Shown: positions 7,731 to 15,566 of the stretch, one piece after another
Position numbering within the stretch: position 1 is the first letter of the stretch
Layout of the letters: each line of letters opens with the position of its first letter
Assembly (NCBI GenBank): GCA_036676195.1
Contig: JAKFDK010000055.1
Span: 1 to 29,717 of the forward strand
Direction of reading: 5' to 3'
DNA from: JAKFDK01 sp036676195
Lineage (GTDB): Bacteria > Bacillota > Sulfobacillia > Symbiobacteriales > ZC4RG38
DNA: 29,717 nt
Made by a program: the position numbers and the translations under genes
Notes under the pieces: model-generated
Database searches by the model: none
What the model was told of the DNA's origin: nothing
Seen by the model: only the letters and a program-made list of their open reading frames with translations

Positions 7731-8278
7731 CGTGTTGCCCCCCTCACATACCGGCGAATAAACTCCATGGCTGCCACTTCCGGGGGGGCACCGCACTTTT
7801 CCACGATCACTGCCAGGCGTTCCAGCTCCCCGGCAATCCCATCTGCCGGCAGCAGGTGGACTCGGGTGGCCAGGATCGTGGCCTCCAGAATGGCATTGCG
7901 GGCCCGGTTGTATCCCACAAAGTCCCGCAGTCGCCGGCGAGCCAGCACCCGACACGGGACCACAGCCCGCTCACCGGACGCATCCACACCCAGTACTTTC
8001 AGTTCCCAGTAGGCACAGGCCCCGGCAAGGTAAGCCCCTTCGCCTCCGGCCACCGGCTGCAATTCCGCTGTGTAATTGCCCAGGGCGCTATAGGCGAAGA
8101 CGGTTGCATCGTCCGTGATATTGAGAACGGCGGCTCCGCCGGCTGACAGATTTTGAAAGGTGGTCGTCGTCCGGTAGGGCTTGAACACCACCACTTCATC
8201 CTGTAGCACCGCCCCCATGGGGGCGATATTCACCTGCCCTGTTCGATCGGTGGTGGTGAGGATGCATTCCAGAATCAT
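7727..8278 (-). CDS. DUF447 family protein (flavin-reductase-like split barrel)
   Basis: 183 aa from ATG 8278, overlapping the upstream gene as ATGA. It starts with the DUF447 pattern (ILECILTTTDRTGQVNIAPMG) followed by VVFKPYRTTTTFQNL, resembling the FMN-binding split-barrel fold of flavin reductases and pyridoxamine-phosphate oxidases. The C-terminal part is helical (LEATILATRVHLL...AAMEFIRRYV). DUF447 proteins occur in methanogens and in the H4MPT clusters of methylotrophs; no reaction is established as far as I know. Its place between the DHPS-like and beta-RFAP synthase genes suggests a step in methanopterin synthesis, perhaps a flavin-dependent reduction (inference). Confidence 0.85.
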   Translation of the reverse strand: MILECILTTTDRTGQVNIAPMGAVLQDEVVVFKPYRTTTTFQNLSAGGAAVLNITDDATVFAYSALGNYTAELQPVAGGEGAYLAGACAYWELKVLGVDASGERAVVPCRVLARRRLRDFVGYNRARNAILEATILATRVHLLPADGIAGELERLAVIVEKCGAPPEVAAMEFIRRYVRGATR

Positions 8279-9642
8279 GGGCGGTGATCACTCACTTTCC
8301 CGGCGTCAACGCTTCCCGGAGTGGGTGTCAGGTAGCCCCAGTTCAGGCCTTGTCCCTGGCGGTAGACCTTACCCAACTGAACGGCCAGACTGGCCTGCAT
8401 CAGTTCCCGCCCCAGGTAAAAGGCGTGGCCGGGGTCGCTGACCCCCAGTTGGGCAAAAATCTCGCGAGGGTCCTGACCACGTACAAAGATGTGGGCGTTG
8501 AACACGTAAATCCAGGTGCGATCGGTGTAGATCCGGAAATTATGATCACGGATCTGGCCCTGCAACTCCCGCAGCTCGGATTCGGTAAAGTCACGCGCCT
8601 GCCGGTCCTTGATGGTCAACAACCGATCCTCCAGGCGCCTGGGCAGCACGCCCTGCTGCCCGCTGTAGTACATGAGCCGCCGCGCAATGTCCAGTTCACG
8701 CACAGACCCCCGGGTCCAGGGCGCCACCTCGGTGGTCAGCAGATTCCGGATGCCCAGTTCCCGGGCGAATCCGGCCACCACGGCATTCACCCCGGTGGTG
8801 TCGGCATCCAGCAACTCCGTCAGATGGTGGGCGCCCAGCATCATCTCGGCAGTGGGGAAACGCCGGCGGCACTCAACAAACCGGTGCAGCGAATCGGCAA
8901 AGCCAAAGTGAATGGGACTCAGCACGGGATCCAGGATATACGGCACGCCCCAGGAGTTCAGGCGGGCAGCGGTCTCCGCCAGGCTGTCCAGGTCGCCGCG
9001 CTCGGGGTCAGGCACCACCACCACCGGGCAGGGGCAGCCCCGCACAGCCTCGGCGTTGGCGCCATGCACGCTGAGCACAAAATCCACCCCGGTCGCGATG
9101 GCCATCTGAATTTCCCATGGGTCGAAGGTGTCAATGCTCAGGCGAAACCCCTTTGCCTTTAGATCAGCAATGATTTCCGGCCCGGCGGTCCAGCGCCGGT
9201 TCAGCTTGCAGCCCAGGTCAATCACGTCCGCCCCGCCCGCCCGGTACGCCTCTGCCTGTCGCAGGATTTCCGCGGCGTCCAGGTCCGTTACATGGTGGAT
9301 TTCGGCAAAAATCAAGCTGTCGCAGGCGCCGTAGCCCTCCCGCTGGGCTGACCGCCCAAAAAACTCGGGCAGGTCCCTCACGTCCTCGGGGCCCCGTTTA
9401 ACCGGAATACCCAGGCGCCGTTCGAGCTCAGCCAAATCCCCCCGGCACAAGCCGGGAACCAGGATCAACTCAGTATCTGGTGGCGGCGTCAGGTGGCGGG
9501 CCAACCAGTCCGCGGTCATGAGCGAAGCCACGGTAATGGGCATGACGGCCACTTCCCAGTCCTGCACGCCGTCCAGACCGGTCAGGGTCGCCCGCAGGGC
9601 TCGTTCCGCCAGTTTTCCTGTGACGATGAGAAACTTGCCCAT
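8275..9642 (-). CDS. Dihydropteroate-synthase-like protein (DUF6513 + pterin-binding barrel)
   Basis: 455 aa. Residues about 1-105 form the DUF6513-type N-terminal domain (MGKFLIVTGKLAERALRATL.., WLARHLTPP..LILVPGLCRGD). Then follows a DHPS-like barrel with ADVIDLGCKLN, FRLSIDTFDPWEIQMAI, ILDPVLSPIHFGF and LLDADTTGVNAVV. Proteins of this type are present in all H4MPT-using groups; the methanogen relatives (MJ0107 type) were linked to condensation of the pterin with beta-RFAP, the methanopterin counterpart of dihydropteroate synthase. ATG 9642 has an AGAGGCG site. It overlaps DUF447 by 4 bases and follows the SDR by 30 bp. The exact reaction in bacteria is inferred from context. Confidence 0.88.
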   Translation of the reverse strand: MGKFLIVTGKLAERALRATLTGLDGVQDWEVAVMPITVASLMTADWLARHLTPPPDTELILVPGLCRGDLAELERRLGIPVKRGPEDVRDLPEFFGRSAQREGYGACDSLIFAEIHHVTDLDAAEILRQAEAYRAGGADVIDLGCKLNRRWTAGPEIIADLKAKGFRLSIDTFDPWEIQMAIATGVDFVLSVHGANAEAVRGCPCPVVVVPDPERGDLDSLAETAARLNSWGVPYILDPVLSPIHFGFADSLHRFVECRRRFPTAEMMLGAHHLTELLDADTTGVNAVVAGFARELGIRNLLTTEVAPWTRGSVRELDIARRLMYYSGQQGVLPRRLEDRLLTIKDRQARDFTESELRELQGQIRDHNFRIYTDRTWIYVFNAHIFVRGQDPREIFAQLGVSDPGHAFYLGRELMQASLAVQLGKVYRQGQGLNWGYLTPTPGSVDAGKVSDHRP

Positions 9643-9672
9643 TCCGGTCGCCTCTTTTCCATTAACCTGGGT

Positions 9673-10425
9673 TCAGAACATCACGACGCCACCGTTGACA
9701 GCCAGGGTCTGACCAGTAATAAAGGCAGCTTCCGGCGATGCCAGGTAAACGGCGGCCGCGGCCACATCGTCCGGGGTGCCCCAGCGCTGCATGGGCGTTC
9801 CTTCCGCGACGCATCGTGCCGACTCGGGGCACATCTGGGTGCCGAACTTGGTCCGGACCCACCCCGGGGCGAGCACGTTTACCCGTACCGCTGGTGCCAG
9901 GCTGCGGGCCAGGCTCTTGCTAAAGGCCCAGATGGCGCCCTTGGCCGTCGCGTACAGTTCTGCTTCGACCCCGGCCATGCCGTTCTGCACGTGGTCCCAG
10001 GCCATGTTCAGGATCAGTCCGGCCCCCTGGGCCTGCATCACCGGTGCCACCGCCCGGCAGCACAGAAACGTCCCCTGCACATCCACCTGCCACAGGCGGG
10101 TGAGCCGCTCCAATTCCGGTTGCTGCGGTGCATCACCGGTCAGGATGTCGGCACCGGCGTTGTTTACCCACACGTCAATCCGCCCGAACTCTGCCCAGGT
10201 CTGGCGAACCAGATTCGCCACCTGGGCCGGAACAGAAACATCTGCCTGGATCGCGCCGGCCTGGCCGCCGGCAGACCGGATGTCCGCCACTGTTGCCGCA
10301 GCTGCAGCAGCAGATTCACGGTAGTTAATCACAACCGCGGCGCCCCGGGCAGCCAGCGCCCGGGCAATGGCCTGCCCAATGCCGCTGCTGGCCCCGGTGA
10401 CCACAGCGACCTGCCCAACTGCCAT
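9673..10425 (-). CDS. SDR-family oxidoreductase with pteridine-reductase-like active site
   Basis: 250 aa, classical SDR length. The Rossmann motif TGASSGIG (10-17), NYRES at 34-38 (Arg36 suggests NADPH), NNAGAD (88-93) and Tyr158-x3-Lys162 (YATAKGA) are clear. The usual catalytic Ser, about 13 residues before Tyr, is absent; the segment NMAWDH (140-145) puts Asp144/His145 there. PTR1 and FolM pteridine reductases also carry Asp in place of this Ser (PTR1 has NMVDA...YxxxKGA). Together with the neighbours this suggests a dihydromethanopterin (dihydropterin) reductase. Against it, the glycine loop is the ordinary TGxxxGxG rather than the TGxxxRxG of PTR1/FolM. The start overlaps the MfnB stop (TGATG). 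Confidence 0.88.
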   Translation of the reverse strand: MAVGQVAVVTGASSGIGQAIARALAARGAAVVINYRESAAAAAATVADIRSAGGQAGAIQADVSVPAQVANLVRQTWAEFGRIDVWVNNAGADILTGDAPQQPELERLTRLWQVDVQGTFLCCRAVAPVMQAQGAGLILNMAWDHVQNGMAGVEAELYATAKGAIWAFSKSLARSLAPAVRVNVLAPGWVRTKFGTQMCPESARCVAEGTPMQRWGTPDDVAAAAVYLASPEAAFITGQTLAVNGGVVMF

Positions 10426-11162
10426 CAGGCCACCCCCGGCGGGAGCGACCGCGTTGCCTGGTTCAGAGCCACAACCAGCTCCTGCACCCGCTCACGGGTC
10501 ACCCAGCCAGCCCGGTCACCACCGCAGGCGGCACCGCGCACACCAACGTAGTCAGGGGCAAGGCCGGCCACCCCTGCCAGGTCCTCAACCCGCAAGGACC
10601 CGGCCAGACCGCAAAGCAGATGGCGGGCGTGGCACTGGTGAACAAACGCCGCCAGCGTGGCGTGTTCAACGGTAGACAGCAGGCTACTTCCGGCCGGCCC
10701 CTTGTGATACGTATCGATCATGGCGCCGGCGCAGCCGGCCGCTTCGGCCACCGGCGGCAACTCCAGTACCGGCAAACTGCCCACCCGGTGGGCATCGCCA
10801 TACGCGCAGGCAACCAGGCGTGTCTGAGGACGGAAAATCTCCAGTGCCCGTACGATTTCACTGAGCAACTGGTAGGCGCTTTCAGCAGTCCTGCAGCCCA
10901 GGCCGACTTTGACCAGATCGGCCCCGGCCACCGCCGCCCCAACCGCTGCCAGGGTGGCGATGCCCGGCCGGTCATGAAGATCCCCGATGGCCGCGCTGAC
11001 CTGGAGGTGGGGTGGAACGGCTGCCCGTACAGCCTGCATCACGGCCGGCGTCGCTGCCCCCAGGGCACCTTCCCGCGGGTTCTTGACATCGATGAGATCT
11101 GCCCCCCCGACCACCGCTGCCATGGCTTCAGCGGCATCTGTAACGCTTAACAGCAATTTCAC
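10425..11162 (-). CDS. mfnB: (5-formylfuran-3-yl)methyl phosphate synthase MfnB
   Basis: 245 aa. MfnB condenses two glyceraldehyde 3-phosphates into the furan phosphate that begins methanofuran synthesis. The N-terminal pattern LLLSVTDAAEAM..GGADLIDVKNPREGALGA is characteristic. The two lysines known to be essential in the methanogen enzyme fall at the same numbers, Lys27 (DVKNP) and Lys85 (DLVKVGL). A second conserved block (AYGDAHRVGS, GAMIDTYHKG) follows. GTG 11162 overlaps the MfnE stop as GTGA. With mfnE and mfnF beside it, the furan half of the cofactor can be built from this operon. Confidence 0.96.
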   Translation of the reverse strand: MKLLLSVTDAAEAMAAVVGGADLIDVKNPREGALGAATPAVMQAVRAAVPPHLQVSAAIGDLHDRPGIATLAAVGAAVAGADLVKVGLGCRTAESAYQLLSEIVRALEIFRPQTRLVACAYGDAHRVGSLPVLELPPVAEAAGCAGAMIDTYHKGPAGSSLLSTVEHATLAAFVHQCHARHLLCGLAGSLRVEDLAGVAGLAPDYVGVRGAACGGDRAGWVTRERVQELVVALNQATRSLPPGVA

Positions 11163-11773
11163 TGTAAAACCTCCCCCCCGGTGGTAGTGCCATAGGTCAG
11201 CAAGTGCTCCAACCGTTCCGGGTAATGACCGTTAACGATCCAGCAGGGCGTACGCAGGACCTGCCCGAAGACCGGGTCGACCACGTGGCCGCCGGCCAGA
11301 TCAAGGGCGCTGAGCGACCCGTTTGTGTCCACCGCTTTGGCCATGACCAGCAGCCGGGCGCCCACCACCCCCGCTACCCAGGCAGCGATGGCGTCCCCTG
11401 TAACCCGCCAACTGTTCTCCAGCGGGTCTGCTGCCCAGATCGCAGCAGACGGCAGCAAGACAGGCAGGCGGCCCGCCGCCACCACGGCCCGGGCCTCTGC
11501 CAGAGACGTCACGGCTGTACTGCCGGGGGTCAGGTCCGTCAGTAACAGGCCATACTGATCCATGGCGAGCAGGGCCATCCGGTGGGCGGCGCCCTCACTG
11601 AGGTGCAGACGCGCAAAGGCCCCGCGCACGGTCTCGGCAAACTCGCCGCCCCCGGGCACCACCAGCAGGCGGTGCCGCCGGGCCAGCCTGACCAGCGTTG
11701 TCATCAGCCGCTGCGGATTGGCGTCGCCCTCAGCCAGGCTGCCACCCAACTTGACCACCACATCCACCTTCAA
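11159..11773 (-). CDS. mfnE: [5-(aminomethyl)furan-3-yl]methyl phosphate kinase MfnE (amino-acid-kinase fold)
   Basis: 204 aa. MfnE phosphorylates the aminomethylfuran phosphate to its diphosphate, ready for coupling by MfnF. The amino-acid-kinase fold shows as VVKLGGSLAEG (Lys8, Gly10, Gly11), VVPGGGEFAETVR near 38-50 and WRVTGDAIAAWVA near 122-134. It is short, as expected for this subfamily compared with glutamate or aspartate kinases. TTG 11773 is the start, with GGAGGTGG 7 bases upstream, and overlaps the MfnF stop by 4 bases. Placement between mfnF and mfnB makes the assignment firm. Confidence 0.9.
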   Translation of the reverse strand: MKVDVVVKLGGSLAEGDANPQRLMTTLVRLARRHRLLVVPGGGEFAETVRGAFARLHLSEGAAHRMALLAMDQYGLLLTDLTPGSTAVTSLAEARAVVAAGRLPVLLPSAAIWAADPLENSWRVTGDAIAAWVAGVVGARLLVMAKAVDTNGSLSALDLAGGHVVDPVFGQVLRTPCWIVNGHYPERLEHLLTYGTTTGGEVLQ

Positions 11774-12804
11774 GGCACCGCCACCTCCTGCCCCAGGAGC
11801 CAGGCCACGGCCTCGGCCGGAGCTGCCTGTCCGCCGCCCCCGGTCATGGCTTCAAGTTCCTGGTAAGGCATTCCCAGCCGGGCCGCCACCTGACGGGCCA
11901 GGAACCGCCCCAGGCCGGCCCCGGTAACAGTCAGCCCACCCGCCGCGTCCGGCGACCGCGACAGCACCTGGAGAACCGCCGCCGACAGTTGCTGCAGTTG
12001 TGCCTCATGCAAGGAGCGGGCCAGCAGGTGGACCGCAGATTCGGAAAGGTACTCCGGGTCGGCACAGACAGAACGCGCCAGCCGTTCCCGTGCTGTTTCC
12101 ACCGACGGGCACCGCCCGTCCGGTGTTTCGCACTGATAGTCACCAGGACTGATCTGGCCCAGGAGCAGGTGTACATCGGCCATAATGGCAAACCACTCGG
12201 CCGCCAGCCGGACAGAGCGCCCCCCCACCGGCAGCGACTGCGCCACGGCGCAGACAGGCGTGCGCAGCACGCCTGTGTATACCAGTTCACCGCTGCCCAG
12301 CCGTCCGGGATCATCCCGACCGGCCGCAGCCACCCGGCCGTTCAGGATGGGGATGATGTCTGCCGTGGTGCTGCCAATGTCCATCAGCAGGGTCTGGGGG
12401 GCAATCCCGGCCAGGCGTGCCGCCGTCGCCATCCAGTTGGCGGCGGCGGCCGGCAGCGGATCATCTGCCAGTTCGGCCGGGGAGACGAAGCGTCTGTCCA
12501 CCGTCCAGATGTACAACGGCACTCCGGCCAGGGCCGAAGCCACCGCCGCCGCCGTCCGGACCACGCCCTCACGCTTGGTCCGGAAGACATCCGCAAGTTC
12601 GGCGGTCATGGTGAGTCCGTGGCAATCGGCCGGGCCCAGTGTCGCCGCCAGTTCGGCCACCACGGCCGGCAACCGCTCCAATTCCCGCCAGATCGCCAGC
12701 GGCTGCCCGGCGGTGTCCCGCTCCACCACCCGCTCACCGTCCAGCACCAGCCGGGCCGCCTTACAGTTCGCACCGCCCACGTCCCACCCCATTACGGTGC
12801 GCAT
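11770..12804 (-). CDS. mfnF: MfnF, aminofuran-phenol coupling enzyme (hydantoinase/ASKHA-like fold)
   Basis: 344 aa. In methanogens MfnF joins the activated aminomethylfuran diphosphate to the glutamyl-tyramine part of methanofuran. The hydantoinase-A/ASKHA-like pattern is seen: MGWDVGGANCKAARL at the N-terminus, LLMDIGSTTADIIPI around 135-150, GELVYTGVLRTPVCAV, and a late Gly-rich loop (VTGAGLGRFLARQ). ATG 12804 has GGGAGGTGA 5 bases upstream and overlaps the CitG-like gene by 13 bases; a second ATG at 12792 would coincide with that gene's stop. Bacterial methylofuran has tyrosine rather than tyramine, so the acceptor here may differ. Confidence 0.9.
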   Translation of the reverse strand: MRTVMGWDVGGANCKAARLVLDGERVVERDTAGQPLAIWRELERLPAVVAELAATLGPADCHGLTMTAELADVFRTKREGVVRTAAAVASALAGVPLYIWTVDRRFVSPAELADDPLPAAAANWMATAARLAGIAPQTLLMDIGSTTADIIPILNGRVAAAGRDDPGRLGSGELVYTGVLRTPVCAVAQSLPVGGRSVRLAAEWFAIMADVHLLLGQISPGDYQCETPDGRCPSVETARERLARSVCADPEYLSESAVHLLARSLHEAQLQQLSAAVLQVLSRSPDAAGGLTVTGAGLGRFLARQVAARLGMPYQELEAMTGGGGQAAPAEAVAWLLGQEVAVP

Positions 12805-13739
12805 GGGCTCACCTCCCGGGGCTCGGTGCTCGTCCGGGACGGCACAGGTGTCCGCCGGCCTGCTTCACGCCCGGTCAACACGTCTGGCCCGTGCACCAGC
12901 AGAGCCGCAAACAGAGTGGCGGCAATCAGGTCGGCGGTGGTACCCGGGTTGCGGCGGTTGCCGGGGTCGCGCAGGTACCGGTCCAGGTCTGCCTGCGCCT
13001 GGTATCCGGCTGTGGTACAGCCCCCGCCTGCCAGGACCACCTGCCGGGCCCGGGTGCTGACCGCCACTGCCTCCTCCCGGCCGATCTTGCGGGCGATCAG
13101 GGTATCCGGAACGGTGGCCAAAAAGGTCAGGAACACCCGGACGGTGGCGTCCCGGGCGTCCAGACCGCTGTTGATGGCCTGCAGCAGCGCTGGCACCCCA
13201 AGCTGGAAAACAAGTTCGTAGCCGGTGGCATACTGGGCGGCCACTGTATCCCGGGCAGCAGCGGCAACCATGGCCGTCCGCAGGTCAACGGCCGGTTCGT
13301 CCGCCACGTCGTGGTCGGTCACGCGGCCCAGGCCCCCCGGCTGGGCCAGCCGAATCGCGGCATAGGCACGGCGGGCATCTTCAACTGTCAGATCTGCCAG
13401 CACCGCCCGTACCGACTCCCGCAGCCCGGTGAGGTCCGCCGGCCGGTGCAGGGCGTAGGCCCGGGCCAGCGGCGCCAGCAGAAGGACAATGCCCAGGTTG
13501 GTGTTGACCCGGGTGACCGCCCGGGTCGCCACGATGGCCCGCCACACCAGGTCACCGACCGGATATCGGCGGGCCTGGCCCATTACAGGCCCCACCGCCA
13601 GGCCGCTGAGCAGGAAATCTGTATAGGTCATGTCCCGGAAGTCGCGGGTGGGCGTGACATTTCCCGGCTTTTCCGCACTGGCTTCCAGCAGGCATGCGGT
13701 TACGGCAGCGTGGGCGATGCGACTGGCGGTTCCCCTCAT
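12792..13739 (-). CDS. CitG/MdcB-like triphosphoribosyl-dephospho-CoA synthase family protein
   Basis: 315 aa from ATG 13739, which overlaps the upstream ATP-grasp stop as ATGA. The family signature ACLLEASAEKPGNVTPTRDF lies near the N-terminus, followed by NTNLGIVLLLAPLARAY and GGLGRVTDHDVADEP. CitG makes the citrate-lyase prosthetic group, but no citrate or malonate lyase gene is nearby. Relatives of this type sit in the H4MPT/methanofuran clusters of methylotrophs and methanogens, where the function is not settled; a phosphoribosyl or adenosyl transfer on a cofactor precursor is a guess. The C-terminal end (GRRTPVPSRTSTEPREVSPCAP) looks disordered. Confidence 0.85.
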   Translation of the reverse strand: MRGTASRIAHAAVTACLLEASAEKPGNVTPTRDFRDMTYTDFLLSGLAVGPVMGQARRYPVGDLVWRAIVATRAVTRVNTNLGIVLLLAPLARAYALHRPADLTGLRESVRAVLADLTVEDARRAYAAIRLAQPGGLGRVTDHDVADEPAVDLRTAMVAAAARDTVAAQYATGYELVFQLGVPALLQAINSGLDARDATVRVFLTFLATVPDTLIARKIGREEAVAVSTRARQVVLAGGGCTTAGYQAQADLDRYLRDPGNRRNPGTTADLIAATLFAALLVHGPDVLTGREAGRRTPVPSRTSTEPREVSPCAP

Positions 13740-14605
13740 AGCAGCCCCTCCAGCACATGGTCTGCCACCATACCGGCAATGTCCACAGTTGTGGTGCGCT
13801 GCAAGCCCGCCCAACCGGGAATGCCGTTGACTTCGGCGACCAGGATTCGCCCATCCTCTGCCGGCAGCAGATCGACCCCGGCATATCCGGTCCCCACGGC
13901 CCGAGCCGCCCGCACCGCCAGGTCAGCCCACTCCGGGCAAAGCTCTGCCGGCCGGGTCTGCGCACCCTGGCTGACGTTGGTCTTCCAGGTAGCGGCATTT
14001 CGTTCCATGGCAGCCACCACCCGTTCTCCTACCACCAGAGCGCGAATGTCCCGATTGGCATGGGCAACGAACTCCTGTAAGTAGTACACCGCACCAATCT
14101 GCTCCCAGGTCCGAAACACCCGGTAGGCCGTGTCCGGATCGGTCAGCCGTACCATTCCCCGCCCCTCCGACCCGAACAGCGGCTTGGCCACCACGTCCGC
14201 CATGGCCATGAAGGTGGCCATGGCCACCTCAAATCCCTGGGCCACCACCGTTACCGGAGTGGGAACCCCGGCCTCCTCCAACAGAGCCGATGTCAGATAC
14301 TTGTCCACGCTCTGCTCGATGGCGCGGGGGCTGTTCACCACCCGCACCCCCCGCCGTTCGAGGGTGTGCAGGGCATCCAGCCGATAAACGATCTGCTCGG
14401 CGCTGCCCCCGGGCATGTTCCGGATCACCACGGCGGCACAGTCATCCAGCGCTGTGTCCCGGCACCATACCGCCGGACGCCCCCCGACGCGCGCTGACAC
14501 TTCCCGTACCGGTAATACCGTTACCTCACACCTGCGCTCAATTAAGGCCCGGCGAAGTACGTCCACGTGCCAGTTATCGCGGTTGATCAGGATGGCTACC
14601 TTCAA
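13736..14605 (-). CDS. RimK-type ATP-grasp ligase, MptN-like
   Basis: 289 aa from TTG 14605. RimK-family ATP-grasp enzymes add glutamate to a carboxyl group; MptN adds alpha-linked glutamate to H4MPT to form tetrahydrosarcinapterin, and methylotroph homologues lie in C1 clusters. Signs: SVDKYLTSALLEEAGVPTP (lid/start of ATP-grasp), VVAKPLFGSEGRGMVRL (phosphate loop), YYLQEFVAH, and AEVNGIPGWAGLQ with the metal-binding Glu-x-Asn. TTG 14605 has GGGGGTGA 5 bases upstream and gives MKVAILINRD; an in-frame GTG at 14614 overlaps its own ribosome site. It overlaps mch by 32 bases. Substrate (H4MPT or methanofuran) is not decided by sequence. Confidence 0.85.
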   Translation of the reverse strand: MKVAILINRDNWHVDVLRRALIERRCEVTVLPVREVSARVGGRPAVWCRDTALDDCAAVVIRNMPGGSAEQIVYRLDALHTLERRGVRVVNSPRAIEQSVDKYLTSALLEEAGVPTPVTVVAQGFEVAMATFMAMADVVAKPLFGSEGRGMVRLTDPDTAYRVFRTWEQIGAVYYLQEFVAHANRDIRALVVGERVVAAMERNAATWKTNVSQGAQTRPAELCPEWADLAVRAARAVGTGYAGVDLLPAEDGRILVAEVNGIPGWAGLQRTTTVDIAGMVADHVLEGLL

Positions 14606-15566
14606 GCATTTCACCCCCGAAGAGTGACTGCTGCAGAATGGACGGATTCACCCGACCGCCGTGAAAGGTACGGCCGCTGCTCACACTGGTCAGCCAGACC
14701 TCGGCCGGGCTGAACAGATGCGGATCGATTTGGTAGAAATCGCAGTCATAGCGCCGGAATACCTCCAGAAACGGGCGGCCATAGTCGCGGGAGGTTGCAG
14801 ACGGCAGTTGCTCCGCCAACCTGGCCAGTTCTGTGTCCGGTGCATCCACCGAAAGGACCACGCGCCCGCCGTACAGAATGCAGTCGTTGGTACGGCCCAT
14901 CGCTGTCAGATCATCGGCAGCTACCGGAGCCAGCGGCGCCGTCCCCCAGCCTGTCCGCACCGCGGTCACGTCAAACCCCAGTTCGTGCAGCTTATGCAAG
15001 GCCGTCTCCACCACCCTGGCGGATACCTGTACCGACCCGACCGCACAGGCTGTCGGGGCAACCAGCAGGGTCAGGTTCTGCGGGTCCACACCACAGCGTC
15101 CGGCCACCTGCCAGGCGACCGCCTCCGGGGGCAGCCGGCGTCCCTCCAGGCTGAGCACGGCCACCTGCTCCGGCGCCAGTGCCGGCAGTTGGGAAAACAG
15201 CTTTTCCGACCCGGCCAGAGCCCGGGCCGGCCCTGAACCCATGGCAAAGAACTTTTCCGCCTTAATGGCCCACCCGGCGTACTGGGCAGCCATGCACGCC
15301 GCCCACGGCTGGTCTGTGACCACTTGCACCCCGGGCAGAAACAGCCCCCCCTCCTGCCAGGGGATCAGGGACGCCCGCCCCAGGCCCCCCATGCAGGCTT
15401 CGGCGAACAGCAGACCGGCCTGGTACCCCCCGGCGGACTCGACGCCACAGTCCACTACCGTCGTGCCGGCGAGTAACCGGCTGGCCCTCACCCCCATGCC
15501 GGAACGCCTCATCAGCTTGCGGACCGCTCCCAGGGCGCCCGCGTTTGGCTTCAGCCCCCTGTCCAC
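14574..15566 (-). CDS. mch: Methenyl-tetrahydromethanopterin cyclohydrolase Mch
   Basis: 330 aa, close to the family's usual 310-330. Mch interconverts methenyl-H4MPT and 5-formyl-H4MPT. The family sequence is continuous: VVDCGVESAGGYQAGLLFAEACMGGLG near 37-63, AEKFFAMGSGPARAL (103-117), CAVGSVQVSARVVETALHKL and NDCILYGGRVVLSV. GTG 15566 has GGGGAGGTG upstream at good spacing and overlaps the end of fwdC by 16 bases. It is specific for methanopterin-type pterins, not for folate, and so ties this operon to H4MPT. Confidence 0.96.
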   Translation of the reverse strand: MDRGLKPNAGALGAVRKLMRRSGMGVRASRLLAGTTVVDCGVESAGGYQAGLLFAEACMGGLGRASLIPWQEGGLFLPGVQVVTDQPWAACMAAQYAGWAIKAEKFFAMGSGPARALAGSEKLFSQLPALAPEQVAVLSLEGRRLPPEAVAWQVAGRCGVDPQNLTLLVAPTACAVGSVQVSARVVETALHKLHELGFDVTAVRTGWGTAPLAPVAADDLTAMGRTNDCILYGGRVVLSVDAPDTELARLAEQLPSATSRDYGRPFLEVFRRYDCDFYQIDPHLFSPAEVWLTSVSSGRTFHGGRVNPSILQQSLFGGEMLEGSHPDQPR

